A stretch of DNA of 64,000 bases. Origin: Rheinheimera pacifica (lineage in GTDB: Bacteria > Pseudomonadota > Gammaproteobacteria > Enterobacterales > Alteromonadaceae). Shown piece by piece: positions 36,987 through 45,828 of this stretch (the first letter of the stretch is position 1; each line of letters begins with the position of its first letter). A program made the position numbers and the translations under genes. The notes under the pieces are model-generated. The model was not told where the DNA came from. It ran no database searches and saw nothing but the letters and a program-made list of their open reading frames with translations. Where the stretch lies: the NCBI RefSeq assembly GCF_900108485.1, contig NZ_FNXF01000002.1, forward strand, positions 124,001 through 188,000, read 5' to 3'.

Positions 36987-37622
36987 ATGAGCATCAACCC
37001 AATAAAATTGCTGTTAGGTTTGCTGATATTACTGGTATCTGGTTTTAGCCAGGCTGCGCTTATCAGCATTGTTCCTTCACAAAGTTCTGTGCTACCCGGA
37101 CAAAGCTTTGCTGTAGACATTGTTATTGACCAGCTGGCTCCCGGCGGTGCGCCATCGCTGGGCGCTTTTGATCTGGTATTTACGTTTACAAGTGCACGCC
37201 TGGGGGTGGATAGTACCGATGCAGATGCTGATGGCGTGCTGGATAACGTAATTATCGATCCGTCCGGCCAATTGGATTTATTCAATTTGGGTTTGAACAT
37301 ACTGGGAACCGAACTGCTGGCTCCGGGCCAACTGCGAATTTTCGATTTGTCTTTTGACCTTCCCACTGATCTGAATAATTTTCAGGCCAATAGCTTTGTC
37401 CTTGCCAGCCTGACATTGATAGCACTGAGCCCTGGACACGCCGATTTAGCTGTCAGTTTAAACGGCTTGGCCGATGGTTTGGGAAACGCGCTTAACAGTC
37501 AGCTTATTAACGCTACAATCATGGTGGAAGGTACAACTGCTATTTCAGAGCCTGCTACTTTGCTAATGATGCTGCTCAGCCTTGGTATGCTGGTGGTTAG
37601 TATGCGTTTTTCAAGGCCGTAA
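36987..37622 (+). CDS. Cohesin-like domain protein with PEP-CTERM-like sorting signal
   Basis: This 211-residue protein has a signal peptide (MSINPIKLLLGLLILLVSGFSQA). A cohesin-type beta-sandwich follows (~25-175: ISIVPSQSSVLPGQSFAVDI, PSLGAFDLVFTFTSARLGV, LASLTLIALSPGHADLAV). The tail ISEPATLLMMLLSLGMLVVS plus a basic end (RFSRP) resembles PEP-CTERM sorting signals recognised by exosortase. I chose the ATG at 36987 because a signal peptide begins there and AAGGATAAGG lies upstream; a longer frame from 36912 would add a non-signal leader. It follows the dockerin gene in the same operon, so the two may bind each other at the cell surface. Interaction is inferred. Confidence 0.78.
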   Translation: MSINPIKLLLGLLILLVSGFSQAALISIVPSQSSVLPGQSFAVDIVIDQLAPGGAPSLGAFDLVFTFTSARLGVDSTDADADGVLDNVIIDPSGQLDLFNLGLNILGTELLAPGQLRIFDLSFDLPTDLNNFQANSFVLASLTLIALSPGHADLAVSLNGLADGLGNALNSQLINATIMVEGTTAISEPATLLMMLLSLGMLVVSMRFSRP

Positions 37623-37776
37623 CAGACGCAGAATAAATATGCTTAAAAAGTAGATATGCACCCACTAATCACCTAAAATGCCGACTTTGTCGCAGTTGCA
37701 GTTGGCATTTTGTCATCTTGCTGCCATCTTTAAGCCTTACACCTGTGTTGTCTTTTCAGAAGGAAGCCCCAAGCCC

Positions 37777-39096
37777 GTGCGCACTACTGAACTTGTTTCC
37801 GGTTTTCGTCAGTCTGCCCCTTATGTTAATGCTCACCGCGGCAAAACCTTTGTGGTAATGCTCGGTGGTGAAGCGATTAGCCAAAGCGGTTTTCGCAGCA
37901 TTATTAACGACATTGCCCTGCTAAACAGCCTGGGTATTAAAATTGTGCTGGTGTATGGCGCCAGGCCGCAGATAAACGCAGCGCTGCAACAGGCCGGTTT
38001 GGAACCTACCTACCATAACCGTGTACGGGTAACCGATGACGACTCGTTTAAACTGATTAAGCAAGTCGCCGGTGCGCTGCAACTGGATATAACAGCCCGG
38101 CTGTCGATGAGTTTAAGTAATACCCCGATGCAAGGCGCGCAAATTAACGTGGTAAGCGGTAACTTTGTTATCGCCCAGCCACTGGGTGTCGATGAAGGTA
38201 TTGATTATCACCACAGCGGCCGAGTGCGGCGCATTGATGCGGCCGGTATCCGCCGCCAGCTGGATAACAACGGCATAGTGCTGATGGGGCCAATAGCGGC
38301 CTCGGTTACCGGTGAAAGCTTTAACCTTACCGCTGAAGATATAGCTACCCAGGTCGCGGTAAAACTAAAAGCCGACAAAATGATTGGCTTTAGTGAAATT
38401 GGCGGTATCGTTGGCGAAAATGGCGAAATAACAGCAGAGTTAATGCCAAACTACGCCGAAAAAATCATGCTGGATATGGAGCAGCAACCCAATGCCTGCC
38501 CCGGTACGCTGGCATTTTTGCATGCCGCTATTACCGCCTGCCGTGCTGGCGTACCGCGCTGCCACTTAGTTAGTTACGATGAAGATGGCGCCCTGCTGCA
38601 GGAGCTGTTCTCACGCGATGGTATCGGTACGCAAATTGTGACTGAATCGGCAGAAAAACTGCGCGCAGCCACTATTTCAGATATTGGCGGTATTCTGGAT
38701 TTAATCCGCCCACTGGAGCAGCAAGGCCTGCTGGTGCGCCGCTCCCGCGAGCAACTGGAAATGGAAATAAACCAGTTTACCTTAATTGAACGCGATGGTT
38801 TGGTAATTGGCTGTGCAGCGCTGTATCCGTTTCCGGAAGAAAATGTCGGCGAATTTGCCTGTCTGGCAGTGCACCCGGATTACCGCGATGCAGACCGCGG
38901 CAGCCTGCTGCTAAAAAGTATTATCCAGCAGGCGCGACAGCGTAAATACGACAAACTGTTTGCCCTGACCACCCGCAGCATTCACTGGTTTTTAGAACAA
39001 GGCTTTGAACTGTTAACGGTAGATGATTTACCGGCACAGAAAAAGCAACTGTATAACTACCAGCGCCGCTCTAAAATTCTGGCCATTACCTTGTGA
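37777..39096 (+). CDS. argA: Amino-acid N-acetyltransferase (N-acetylglutamate synthase)
   Basis: This 439-residue enzyme makes N-acetylglutamate, the first step of arginine synthesis. It has an N-terminal amino-acid-kinase domain ([36 protein letters not shown]) and a C-terminal GNAT domain ([48 protein letters not shown]). It aligns well from [23 protein letters not shown] with E. coli ArgA. I therefore chose the GTG at 37777, which has AGAAGGAAG just upstream, rather than an earlier ATG at 37678. A weak AT-rich GAATAAATATGC at 37631 resembles half an ArgR box, but I do not call it. Confidence 0.93.
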   Translation: MRTTELVSGFRQSAPYVNAHRGKTFVVMLGGEAISQSGFRSIINDIALLNSLGIKIVLVYGARPQINAALQQAGLEPTYHNRVRVTDDDSFKLIKQVAGALQLDITARLSMSLSNTPMQGAQINVVSGNFVIAQPLGVDEGIDYHHSGRVRRIDAAGIRRQLDNNGIVLMGPIAASVTGESFNLTAEDIATQVAVKLKADKMIGFSEIGGIVGENGEITAELMPNYAEKIMLDMEQQPNACPGTLAFLHAAITACRAGVPRCHLVSYDEDGALLQELFSRDGIGTQIVTESAEKLRAATISDIGGILDLIRPLEQQGLLVRRSREQLEMEINQFTLIERDGLVIGCAALYPFPEENVGEFACLAVHPDYRDADRGSLLLKSIIQQARQRKYDKLFALTTRSIHWFLEQGFELLTVDDLPAQKKQLYNYQRRSKILAITL

Positions 39097-39099
39097 TCC

Positions 39100-39131
39100 A
39101 CACCGGGCCGCTTTAGCGGCCCGGTGTTTTT
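39100..39131 (+). terminator. Rho-independent terminator after argA
   Basis: ACACCGGGCCGC and GCGGCCCGGTGT form a 12-bp stem with a TTTA loop, followed by TTTTTAT. Confidence 0.92.
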
Positions 39132-39235
39132 ATACTACCCGGCAATAAAACCAGGCCTAAATTATTTTTGCCAGCTGCCAACGGCTGCAAACTGGCTACA
39201 CTAAAAATATCTGCCACCCAAACGGATAGATAGCT

Positions 39236-41338
39236 GTGCTACGTATACTCATACTAAGCCTGTTGTTACTGCTGCTGGCTGCACTGCTGCTAATACAATG
39301 CAGCGGCACCCCTGGTCCGCGCTGGCGTGAGCCCAACCCGGTGCAGGCTATTGCCCCTGATCAGGCCGGTTATAGCCTGGCCGTAACCACTCATATTCGC
39401 CACAGTGCCCGCCCGGCAGATCCCTATCCGTACCCGATACCACTGGGTGAACCCGGCCCGGTAATGCCCTTATACAGTGGCGGCTTGCGTTACCCGCTGT
39501 ATTGCGATTTTTCGCAACAGGGTTTACCACCACCGCTGGCAGATAACCCACAAGGCTATGGTATTGCTATAACACAGCAGGACAACACTGTGGGTTACAG
39601 CAAAGACTGCCTGCACCCGGCCAGCCAGCAGTATTTTTATGTCAACGCCGCCGGCAGCATCAGCCATTATCAGCAGCAACCTTTAATGCCCGGCGATATA
39701 TTACTGCGGCTTGAACTGGGTACAATCAACCGGTTCTTTTACTATCTGCTAATGCCGGTACTACCGGAAGAAAGCGCGTCACGCAGCAGCGCTAAGCTAT
39801 GGAACGGCAAACTGATTTACCAGTTTCATGGCGGCGTTGGCATTGGTTACCGCCAGGGTTATTTACGTCCCGAACGGTTGATTAGCGACCGGCTGGCAGA
39901 ACTGCAGGCCGGTTTTGCTGTTGCCAGTGCCAGCATTAATAAAACCAGTTACGGTTATAACTTTTTATTGGCAGAAGATACCGCCAGCCGGGTAAAGCGC
40001 CAGTTTATCAGCCTGTACGGTCAGCCACTGTACACTCTGGGTATTGGTGGGTCGGGCGGGGGTATAGCACAGTACCTGCTGCTGCAGAACCACCCGGATC
40101 TGCTCGACGGCGGTATAGCGCTGTACAGTTACCCCGATATGCTAAGCCAGACCCTGTATGCGCTCGATTGTGATTTACTGCATAACTATTACTACTTTAA
40201 TGCCGCAGATAAAACCCGCTGGCAACAGATTAGCCAGCGCCAGTTGCTCGAAGGGCTGAGTGTGTCGGCACAGCACAGCCTAAAATTCAGCCAACAGGTG
40301 GTGTTGGCTCAGCTTGGCAGCGGTATCCGGCCCACGCTGCCCGACGGTGCTACCCAATGCCACAATGCCTGGCTTGGTTTATCGTCACTGATACATAACC
40401 CCACCCAGGGTAAACTGAAGCGGCTAACCACAGATCCGCTGCTGGCGCAGGTTAACTGGAGTTACTGGGGCGATATGGCCGGTATTTTTGGTAAAGACGA
40501 ACATGGTTTTGGCCACAGCCTGTGGGGTAACAGCGGCGTACAATACGGCCTTAGCGCATTAATTAAAGGTGAGCTTGATGCGCAAGACTTTATCGTCCTT
40601 AACGCGGCTATAGGCAGTTGGCGGGTGCAGGCAGATATGCGGACAGAACAAATTAGCTACTTGCCGCTGGTTGATGTACCGCTGTGGCATACCGCTTTTG
40701 GCCGGCAAAATATTATCAGCCGTAATAACAATGAAACCGCCCCCCGTTTTAGTGCCAATATAGCTGCCATTGCCCGTGCTTACCGGTATGGTCAGCTGTT
40801 TCTCGGCATGACAGAAAAACCTGTTCTGGATCTGCGGCATTATCTGGACCCGGAGCTGGACATGCATCACCTTGAGCCGTCGTTTGCTGCGCGCGAACGC
40901 CTGCAAAAACGCAACGGCCACACTGCTAACCAGTTAATCTGGGTAAGCCACCCCGGCTATACCCCTTTAACTGAAGCCATCGCACTGATGGACCAGTGGC
41001 TAACCCGGCAGGAAAAGCCAATGCAGGCTAGCGACCGGTGTTTTGCTGCCGATGGCTCTGTTATCGCCAGCGGCGATCATGTCTGGCACAGCGGGGAGCT
41101 ATGTGCAGCAACCTATCCCCCGCTCAGCAACAGCAGGCGCCAGGCCGGTGCGCCTGAGCATGGTCTGATGTTCAGCTGTGCACTTATCAGCGTGGATCAA
41201 GCAATAGCGCGCGGCGATTACCAGCCGCAGGACATGCGCCCTTTTGCCGCACAGCTCAAAGCAGTGTTTCCAGATGGGGTGTGCGATTACACCCGGCCGG
41301 ATCAGGCCATGCCGGAAGATTTAGCTTTTACGTACTGA
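39236..41338 (+). CDS. Large alpha/beta-hydrolase (DUF6351-type), possible lipoprotein
   Basis: This 700-residue protein has a hydrophobic N-terminus (LILSLLLLLLAALLLIQC) that ends in a Cys of a poor lipobox, so export or lipidation is likely. The core has GIGGSGGGIAQYLLLQ, where Ser273 is a candidate nucleophile in the GxSxG setting. A long Asp/His-bearing C-terminal half follows (FGKDEHGFGHSLWGN and HPGYTPLTEA). It resembles DUF6351/tannase-type hydrolases; the substrate is unknown. The start is a GTG at 39236. The 3' end overlaps that of the convergent flavoprotein gene by 18 bp. Confidence 0.65.
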   Translation: MLRILILSLLLLLLAALLLIQCSGTPGPRWREPNPVQAIAPDQAGYSLAVTTHIRHSARPADPYPYPIPLGEPGPVMPLYSGGLRYPLYCDFSQQGLPPPLADNPQGYGIAITQQDNTVGYSKDCLHPASQQYFYVNAAGSISHYQQQPLMPGDILLRLELGTINRFFYYLLMPVLPEESASRSSAKLWNGKLIYQFHGGVGIGYRQGYLRPERLISDRLAELQAGFAVASASINKTSYGYNFLLAEDTASRVKRQFISLYGQPLYTLGIGGSGGGIAQYLLLQNHPDLLDGGIALYSYPDMLSQTLYALDCDLLHNYYYFNAADKTRWQQISQRQLLEGLSVSAQHSLKFSQQVVLAQLGSGIRPTLPDGATQCHNAWLGLSSLIHNPTQGKLKRLTTDPLLAQVNWSYWGDMAGIFGKDEHGFGHSLWGNSGVQYGLSALIKGELDAQDFIVLNAAIGSWRVQADMRTEQISYLPLVDVPLWHTAFGRQNIISRNNNETAPRFSANIAAIARAYRYGQLFLGMTEKPVLDLRHYLDPELDMHHLEPSFAARERLQKRNGHTANQLIWVSHPGYTPLTEAIALMDQWLTRQEKPMQASDRCFAADGSVIASGDHVWHSGELCAATYPPLSNSRRQAGAPEHGLMFSCALISVDQAIARGDYQPQDMRPFAAQLKAVFPDGVCDYTRPDQAMPEDLAFTY

Positions 41339-42388
41339 CAGCGCAACCTGCTTACCCAGCGCCCGCGCGGTAGTCCATTTCCCGCCCGACACCGTTAACA
41401 GCTGGCCCTGCCAGTTAAGCTGATATTCGCGGCTGGCTTTGCTGGCATTGGCCGTGCCGCCAAGCAAAGGCCGCACACCGGCAAAATCTGCCAGCACCGC
41501 CTCACGCTGGCGCGCGGGTAAAAAGTAATGGTTATATACACCAAGCAGGTAATCACGCTCGGCATCTGAGCACACTATGGGCTCATCCAATTGCTGGCGC
41601 ACTTCGGTAGTTCCCAGCAGTGTTTTGCCCTGATACGGCAGCACAAATACAATCCGCGCTTCGCCAGGCACTTCCAGCATATGGCCGTAACGGCTGATTG
41701 GCGGCAGCAATAAATGGCTGCCACGCACTAAATCCAGCGGTTGCTGCGGTAAGTCCGATTGCTGCAACAGCTGTTGGCTCCAGGGCCCGGCCACGTTTAC
41801 TATGCGTTCAAACTGCTGCCAGCCACTGCTCAGCAATACCTTGCCATCCGTGGTTACCTGTTGCACCGGGCTGTGCTCAAAAATATGCACTCCGGCTTTG
41901 GTACATTGCTGAGCCATCCACAGGCCGAGTTTTTTATCGTCCATCTGGCCATCAAAAAACAGGTAAGCCCCGGCTAAACCTTCGCTGTTTAGTTGCGGTG
42001 AACAGCGCAGTGCCTGCGCAGCCGTTAACCAGCGATGGCGGCCAATGCCTTTTCTGCCGGCAAAAGTATCATACAGCCACAGGCCTATTTTTAATTGCCA
42101 GCGGGCCCGGCGCGAGGTGTTATACAGCGGATACAAAATGGGCAGGCGGCGGGTTAACTGCGGTGCTTTTTTAAGCCACCAGCGCCGCTCTTGCAATGCT
42201 TCGCGCACCAGCCGGAACTCACCCTGCTCTAAATAACGCAGGCCACCATGCAGCAGCTTGGAAGATGCCTGGCTGGTAGCCTGCATCAGGCCGTCACGCT
42301 CAAACAGGCTCACATCATGCCCGGCCAGTGCCAGTTGCCAGGCACTGCTTAAGCCGTTAATACCTCCGCCTACTACTGCTATTTTCAT
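41321..42388 (-). CDS. FAD-dependent oxidoreductase, short GlpD-like
   Basis: This 355-residue flavoprotein has the dinucleotide motif VVGGGINGLSSAWQLA and the GlpD-type segment SKLLHGGLRYLEQGEFRLVREALQER. Later come VNVAGPWSQQLL, PYQGKTLLGTTE and the final SGGKWTTARALGKQVA. Full GlpD has about 500 residues with a C-terminal helical domain that is missing here, so it is a compact relative that may oxidise glycerol-3-phosphate or another hydroxy-acid. It starts 12 bp after the proB stop, so the two are probably co-transcribed. Confidence 0.82.
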   Translation of the reverse strand: MKIAVVGGGINGLSSAWQLALAGHDVSLFERDGLMQATSQASSKLLHGGLRYLEQGEFRLVREALQERRWWLKKAPQLTRRLPILYPLYNTSRRARWQLKIGLWLYDTFAGRKGIGRHRWLTAAQALRCSPQLNSEGLAGAYLFFDGQMDDKKLGLWMAQQCTKAGVHIFEHSPVQQVTTDGKVLLSSGWQQFERIVNVAGPWSQQLLQQSDLPQQPLDLVRGSHLLLPPISRYGHMLEVPGEARIVFVLPYQGKTLLGTTEVRQQLDEPIVCSDAERDYLLGVYNHYFLPARQREAVLADFAGVRPLLGGTANASKASREYQLNWQGQLLTVSGGKWTTARALGKQVALSVRKS

Positions 42389-42400
42389 CCGGTATTTGCC

Positions 42401-43507
42401 TTAGTTGGTCAGTGCAATATCATCGCGGTGTACCACTTCTTCGCTGGGGCAAAATCCCAGTGTGTCTGCAATTTGCTGGCTGTGTAAGCCTTTAATTAAC
42501 TGTAGTTCAGTCACGCTGTACTGGCTGATACCTTTTGCCAGTTGCTTGCCGCCGCTGTCGCATAGCCAGATAGCATCGCCTTTATCAAAATCACCTTCAG
42601 CGGCAACAATGCCTTTTGCCAGTAGCGATGCGCCCTTATGTAGCAATGCCTGCACCGCACCACTGTCCAGCACAATACTGCCATGGCTTTTCAGGCTGTG
42701 CAGCAGCCAGTGTTTTTTTGCACTGAGCCGGTCTTGCTGGCGTACAAATAACGTACCGGCCTGCTCACCTTTAAGTAAAGCATCAAAACTTTCGGCTTTC
42801 TGGCCGTTAATAATCAGTGTATCTACGCCAAGCCGGGTAGCTTTTTCTGCCGCCTGAATTTTGGTTACCATGCCGCCGGTACCAATGGCGTGGTGGCTGC
42901 CGCCAGCCATAGCATAAATGCTGGCATCAACCCGCTCTACTCTGGGGATAAACCGCGCATCTGGTGTAGTTCTTGGGTTGGCGCTGTACAGGCCGTCGAT
43001 ATCCGAGCAAATAATCAGTACATCAGCATCAACCAGTACCGCCACCATGGCCGCCAGATTGTCGTTGTCGCCTACTTTCAGCTCCGCCGTGGCAACACTG
43101 TCGTTTTCATTCACTACCGGCAACACCTGGTTTGCCAGCAGGGTACGCAGCGTATTGTCGATATTAAGATAACGGCGCCGGTCGGCCAGATCGTCATGTG
43201 TCAGTAAAATCTGCGCACAGCGAAAATCAAATAAATGGCTCCAGGTAGCCATCATCTGGGTTTGGCCAACTGCAGCCATAGCCTGCTTAATATTGATAGG
43301 TAACGGATGGTGTGAGAAAGCAATAGCCGAGCGCCCGGCGGCCACACTGCCGGAGGACACCAGCACCACTTCAACTCCGAGCTGGCGGCATTCGCTGATA
43401 AAGCGGGCAATAGCAAGTAAATAACGGGTAGAACACCCTTTGGCATCGGGGGAGATCAGCGCACTGCCTACTTTGATCACAATGCGCCGCCAGGCTGAAT
43501 TTAACAT
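42401..43507 (-). CDS. proB: Glutamate 5-kinase
   Basis: This 368-residue enzyme phosphorylates glutamate, the first step of proline synthesis. The kinase domain shows VIKVGSALISPD, VEVVLVSSGSVAAGR, QILLTHDDLADRRRYLN, NENDSVATAELKVGDND and GTGGMVTKIQAAEKATRLG. A C-terminal PUA domain follows (~275-368, GSIVLDSGAVQALLHKGASL). I chose the ATG at 43505-43507 because GAAGG lies 7 nt upstream; a GTG two codons earlier is too close to that site. proA is not adjacent; instead a GlpD-like gene follows. Confidence 0.93.
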   Translation of the reverse strand: MLNSAWRRIVIKVGSALISPDAKGCSTRYLLAIARFISECRQLGVEVVLVSSGSVAAGRSAIAFSHHPLPINIKQAMAAVGQTQMMATWSHLFDFRCAQILLTHDDLADRRRYLNIDNTLRTLLANQVLPVVNENDSVATAELKVGDNDNLAAMVAVLVDADVLIICSDIDGLYSANPRTTPDARFIPRVERVDASIYAMAGGSHHAIGTGGMVTKIQAAEKATRLGVDTLIINGQKAESFDALLKGEQAGTLFVRQQDRLSAKKHWLLHSLKSHGSIVLDSGAVQALLHKGASLLAKGIVAAEGDFDKGDAIWLCDSGGKQLAKGISQYSVTELQLIKGLHSQQIADTLGFCPSEEVVHRDDIALTN

Positions 43508-43568
43508 AGACACACCTTCACGCTGCTATAGTGCCAGCAGCTTAAAGTTCAGGCGTCTATATGTCTAT

Positions 43569-44087
43569 TTAATTTTGAGCGCGGGCCACTTTTACGTCAC
43601 AGTTACCGGGCGATAAATGGGTAAAACCGCCATAAGCAGAAATAACCAGTTGCTCGTCTGTGAGCTTTCTTACCTGCCAGCTAACCTGGCCACTGCCAAA
43701 GGCCGGGTGGTCAATAACAAAAGAGCCCGGAGTCTGGCGAATGGCATATTTAAAAGTGTCTTGCCGCTGGCCCTGACTGATGTGCTGCACCATCTGGCGC
43801 TCGCTGAAAATCCAGGTTTTACGCATGGCGTTATCCAGTGTCACAGTGCCATCAGCCACAACGGAGGTACCTATCTCGCACCAGCTGCCAGAAATCAGCT
43901 GGTTAATGTCCACCACCTGCTGTTCACCAAAGCGGATATCCACTTTTACTTCGCTACCACTGCGGCAAGGCTCGCCCTGAAATACCACATCGCCATTAGC
44001 TGCCGTGCATTTATATACTTCAGCACTGGCATAAGGCACAACCAGCAAACTGGCGAGTAGCAAATATAACCGTATCATTATTGTCAT
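43569..44087 (-). CDS. DUF4124-domain exported protein
   Basis: This 172-residue protein has a signal peptide (MTIMIRLYLLLASLLVVPYASA). A DUF4124 motif follows (VYKCTAANGDVVFQGEPC), with two Cys that could form a disulfide, then a beta-rich C-terminal region (SGSWCEIGTSVVADGTVTL... ) of unknown type ending with another Cys (PGNCDVKV). AAGGGA precedes the ATG at 44085-44087. The function is not known. The next gene downstream, proB, is separated by 61 bp. Confidence 0.8.
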   Translation of the reverse strand: MTIMIRLYLLLASLLVVPYASAEVYKCTAANGDVVFQGEPCRSGSEVKVDIRFGEQQVVDINQLISGSWCEIGTSVVADGTVTLDNAMRKTWIFSERQMVQHISQGQRQDTFKYAIRQTPGSFVIDHPAFGSGQVSWQVRKLTDEQLVISAYGGFTHLSPGNCDVKVARAQN

Positions 44088-44287
44088 TATTCAATCCCTT
44101 AACGCACACTGGCAAACTGTATGCTGACAAAATCCTGCTTACAATACTGAAAAAACTACCTAAAGTGAATCATGCTTACATAAACATACAAAATAGCAAC
44201 AAAACCTTTTGCTTAGTTCCGTTATAGTTCAGCCCGAATTCAGCTGTCAGCACTATGCTAAACAGAATAATTTATCGGGAGTTTATT

Positions 44288-44926
44288 ATGCGCCGTTCAG
44301 CTTTGTTAGTATCTTTATTATCTGCCAGCCTGGTGATGGCAGGTTGCGCGTCTACAGAATATTCCAATACCGCCAAGGGTGCGGCTATAGGTGGTGTAGT
44401 AGGTGCTGTTGCAGGTAAAGCCACAGGTAACCATAAAGACAAACGTCTGGTTATTGGTGCCGCTGTAGGTGCTTTAGCCGGTGCCGCTGTAGGCAGCTAT
44501 ATGGACAATCAGGAAAAAGCGCTGAAAGAAGAATTAAGCGGCAGTGGGGTAAAAGTGGTACGCGATGGTGACAAATTGCGCCTGGACATTCCTGCCCAGC
44601 TGACATTTGATATTAACCGCTCAGACATCCGCTCTAACCTGTACCCGGTATTTAATGATATTGCCAAGGTACTGCGCGATTATGAAAAAACCATGCTGGT
44701 TATTGCCGGCCACACTGACGATACCGGTGCCTATCAATACAATATGACGCTGTCGCAAGCGCGCGCTGACAGTGTTAAAAAGTATCTGACAGCACAAAAT
44801 GTGCAGGCTATTCGTATTGAAACACAAGGCTATGGCCCAAGTTACCCCATAGTGCCAAACACCTCTGAAGCTAACCGCGCACTAAACCGCCGGGTAGAAA
44901 TTCATATTGAACCTATAGTGCAATAA
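44288..44926 (+). CDS. OmpA-family lipoprotein with glycine-zipper (YiaD-like)
   Basis: This 212-residue protein has a lipobox VMAGC, then a glycine-zipper region (GAAIGGVVGAVAGKATGN...AVGALAGAAVGSYMD) and a C-terminal OmpA peptidoglycan-binding domain (~95-210) with LTFDINRSDIRSNLYPVF, VIAGHTDDTGAYQYNMTLSQ and NRALNRRVEI. It probably links the outer membrane to peptidoglycan. I chose the ATG at 44288 since it starts a typical lipoprotein signal and GGGAG lies upstream. A strong bidirectional terminator follows. Confidence 0.9.
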   Translation: MRRSALLVSLLSASLVMAGCASTEYSNTAKGAAIGGVVGAVAGKATGNHKDKRLVIGAAVGALAGAAVGSYMDNQEKALKEELSGSGVKVVRDGDKLRLDIPAQLTFDINRSDIRSNLYPVFNDIAKVLRDYEKTMLVIAGHTDDTGAYQYNMTLSQARADSVKKYLTAQNVQAIRIETQGYGPSYPIVPNTSEANRALNRRVEIHIEPIVQ

Positions 44927-44942
44927 GCATTACGCATAAAGC

Positions 44943-44972
44943 AAAAAAAGCGGCCGGGGCCGCTTTTTTTTA
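44943..44972. terminator. Bidirectional rho-independent terminator
   Basis: A7-GCGGCC / GGCCGC-T8 is a compact stem with T runs on both strands. It serves the OmpA-type gene (plus) and fkpA (minus). Confidence 0.92.
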
Positions 44973-44982
44973 TTGGCTCGGA

Positions 44983-45723
44983 TTATTGCTCTACCGTTTC
45001 TGCAGAGACAATTTCCAATAACTCTACTTCAAATACCAGTACGCTGTTTGGCTTAATCACGCCCATATCGCGCTCGCCGTAGGCCAGCTCTGATGGAATA
45101 GTAAACTTAAACTTAGAACCCACGTTCATCAGTTGCACGCCTTCTGTCCAGCCCGGAATAACGCGGTTTAACGGGAACTGTGCCGGTTCGCCACGATCCA
45201 GTGAACTGTCAAACTTGGTGCCATCGGTTAAGGTGCCAACGTAGTGCACTTTTACTGTGTCAGTTGCTGCCGGTTTTGCACCATCTGCCGCTTGCAGCAC
45301 TTCGTACTGTAAGCCTGATTCAGTTACTTTTACGCCTTCTTTCTTAGCGTTTTCTTCTAAGTAAGTTTTACCGGCTGCAATAGCCTGCGCCGCTTCAGCT
45401 TCCATTACTGCAGCTTGCTTTTCACGGAATTGTTCTTCCAGCGCAGTCATCATGGTTTGCACTTCTTCTTCGGTCAGTGCAGTTTTATCAGCAATGGCGT
45501 CTTGTACACCACGTAAAATTAATGCGCTGTCCAGCGACAGGCCCATTTTGTTGTACTCATCCAGCGTGCTGTCCAGGTAACGGCCAACAGACACCCCTAA
45601 GCTGTAAGATTGTTTTGCTTCGTCAGTATCCAGCGCAGCTGGCTTTTGCTCTGCTTCTTTCTGACAGGCTGCAAGAGTAATAACAGCCACTGCGACCAGT
45701 GACATTTTGGTAACTAAGCGCAT
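44983..45723 (-). CDS. fkpA: FKBP-type peptidyl-prolyl isomerase FkpA (lipoprotein-like)
   Basis: This 246-residue periplasmic foldase has a signal ending TLAACQ (lipobox-like), a helical dimerisation domain (~30-125, ALDTDEAKQSYSLGVSVGRYL), and a FKBP domain (~130-235: VKVHYVGTLTDGTKFDSS, FPLNRVIPGWTEGVQLM, IPSELAYGERDMGVI, LVFEVELLEI). It catalyses cis-trans proline isomerisation of exported proteins. I chose the ATG at 45721-45723, 7 nt after GGAG; an upstream TTG start is less likely. The slyX gene lies 1.1 kb away, as in E. coli. Confidence 0.93.
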   Translation of the reverse strand: MRLVTKMSLVAVAVITLAACQKEAEQKPAALDTDEAKQSYSLGVSVGRYLDSTLDEYNKMGLSLDSALILRGVQDAIADKTALTEEEVQTMMTALEEQFREKQAAVMEAEAAQAIAAGKTYLEENAKKEGVKVTESGLQYEVLQAADGAKPAATDTVKVHYVGTLTDGTKFDSSLDRGEPAQFPLNRVIPGWTEGVQLMNVGSKFKFTIPSELAYGERDMGVIKPNSVLVFEVELLEIVSAETVEQ

Positions 45724-45828
45724 TCGGTTCTCCAAGATTTACGCAGCCAGGCTGCAAAAGTATGTTTTAATAGTGTCCAATGAACTGACCTATACTAACG
45801 GTTTGTGCGGATGAGGTTAACACCCGAC

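Noticed and set aside
37631-37642. GAATAAATATGC upstream of argA as a possible ArgR box
   Set aside because: It resembles only part of the ArgR consensus, and no second box is clear at the usual spacing.
43569-44087. DUF4124 protein as part of the proB operon
   Set aside because: The 61-bp gap and proB's own ribosome-binding site leave this open, but there is no direct sign of a shared function.
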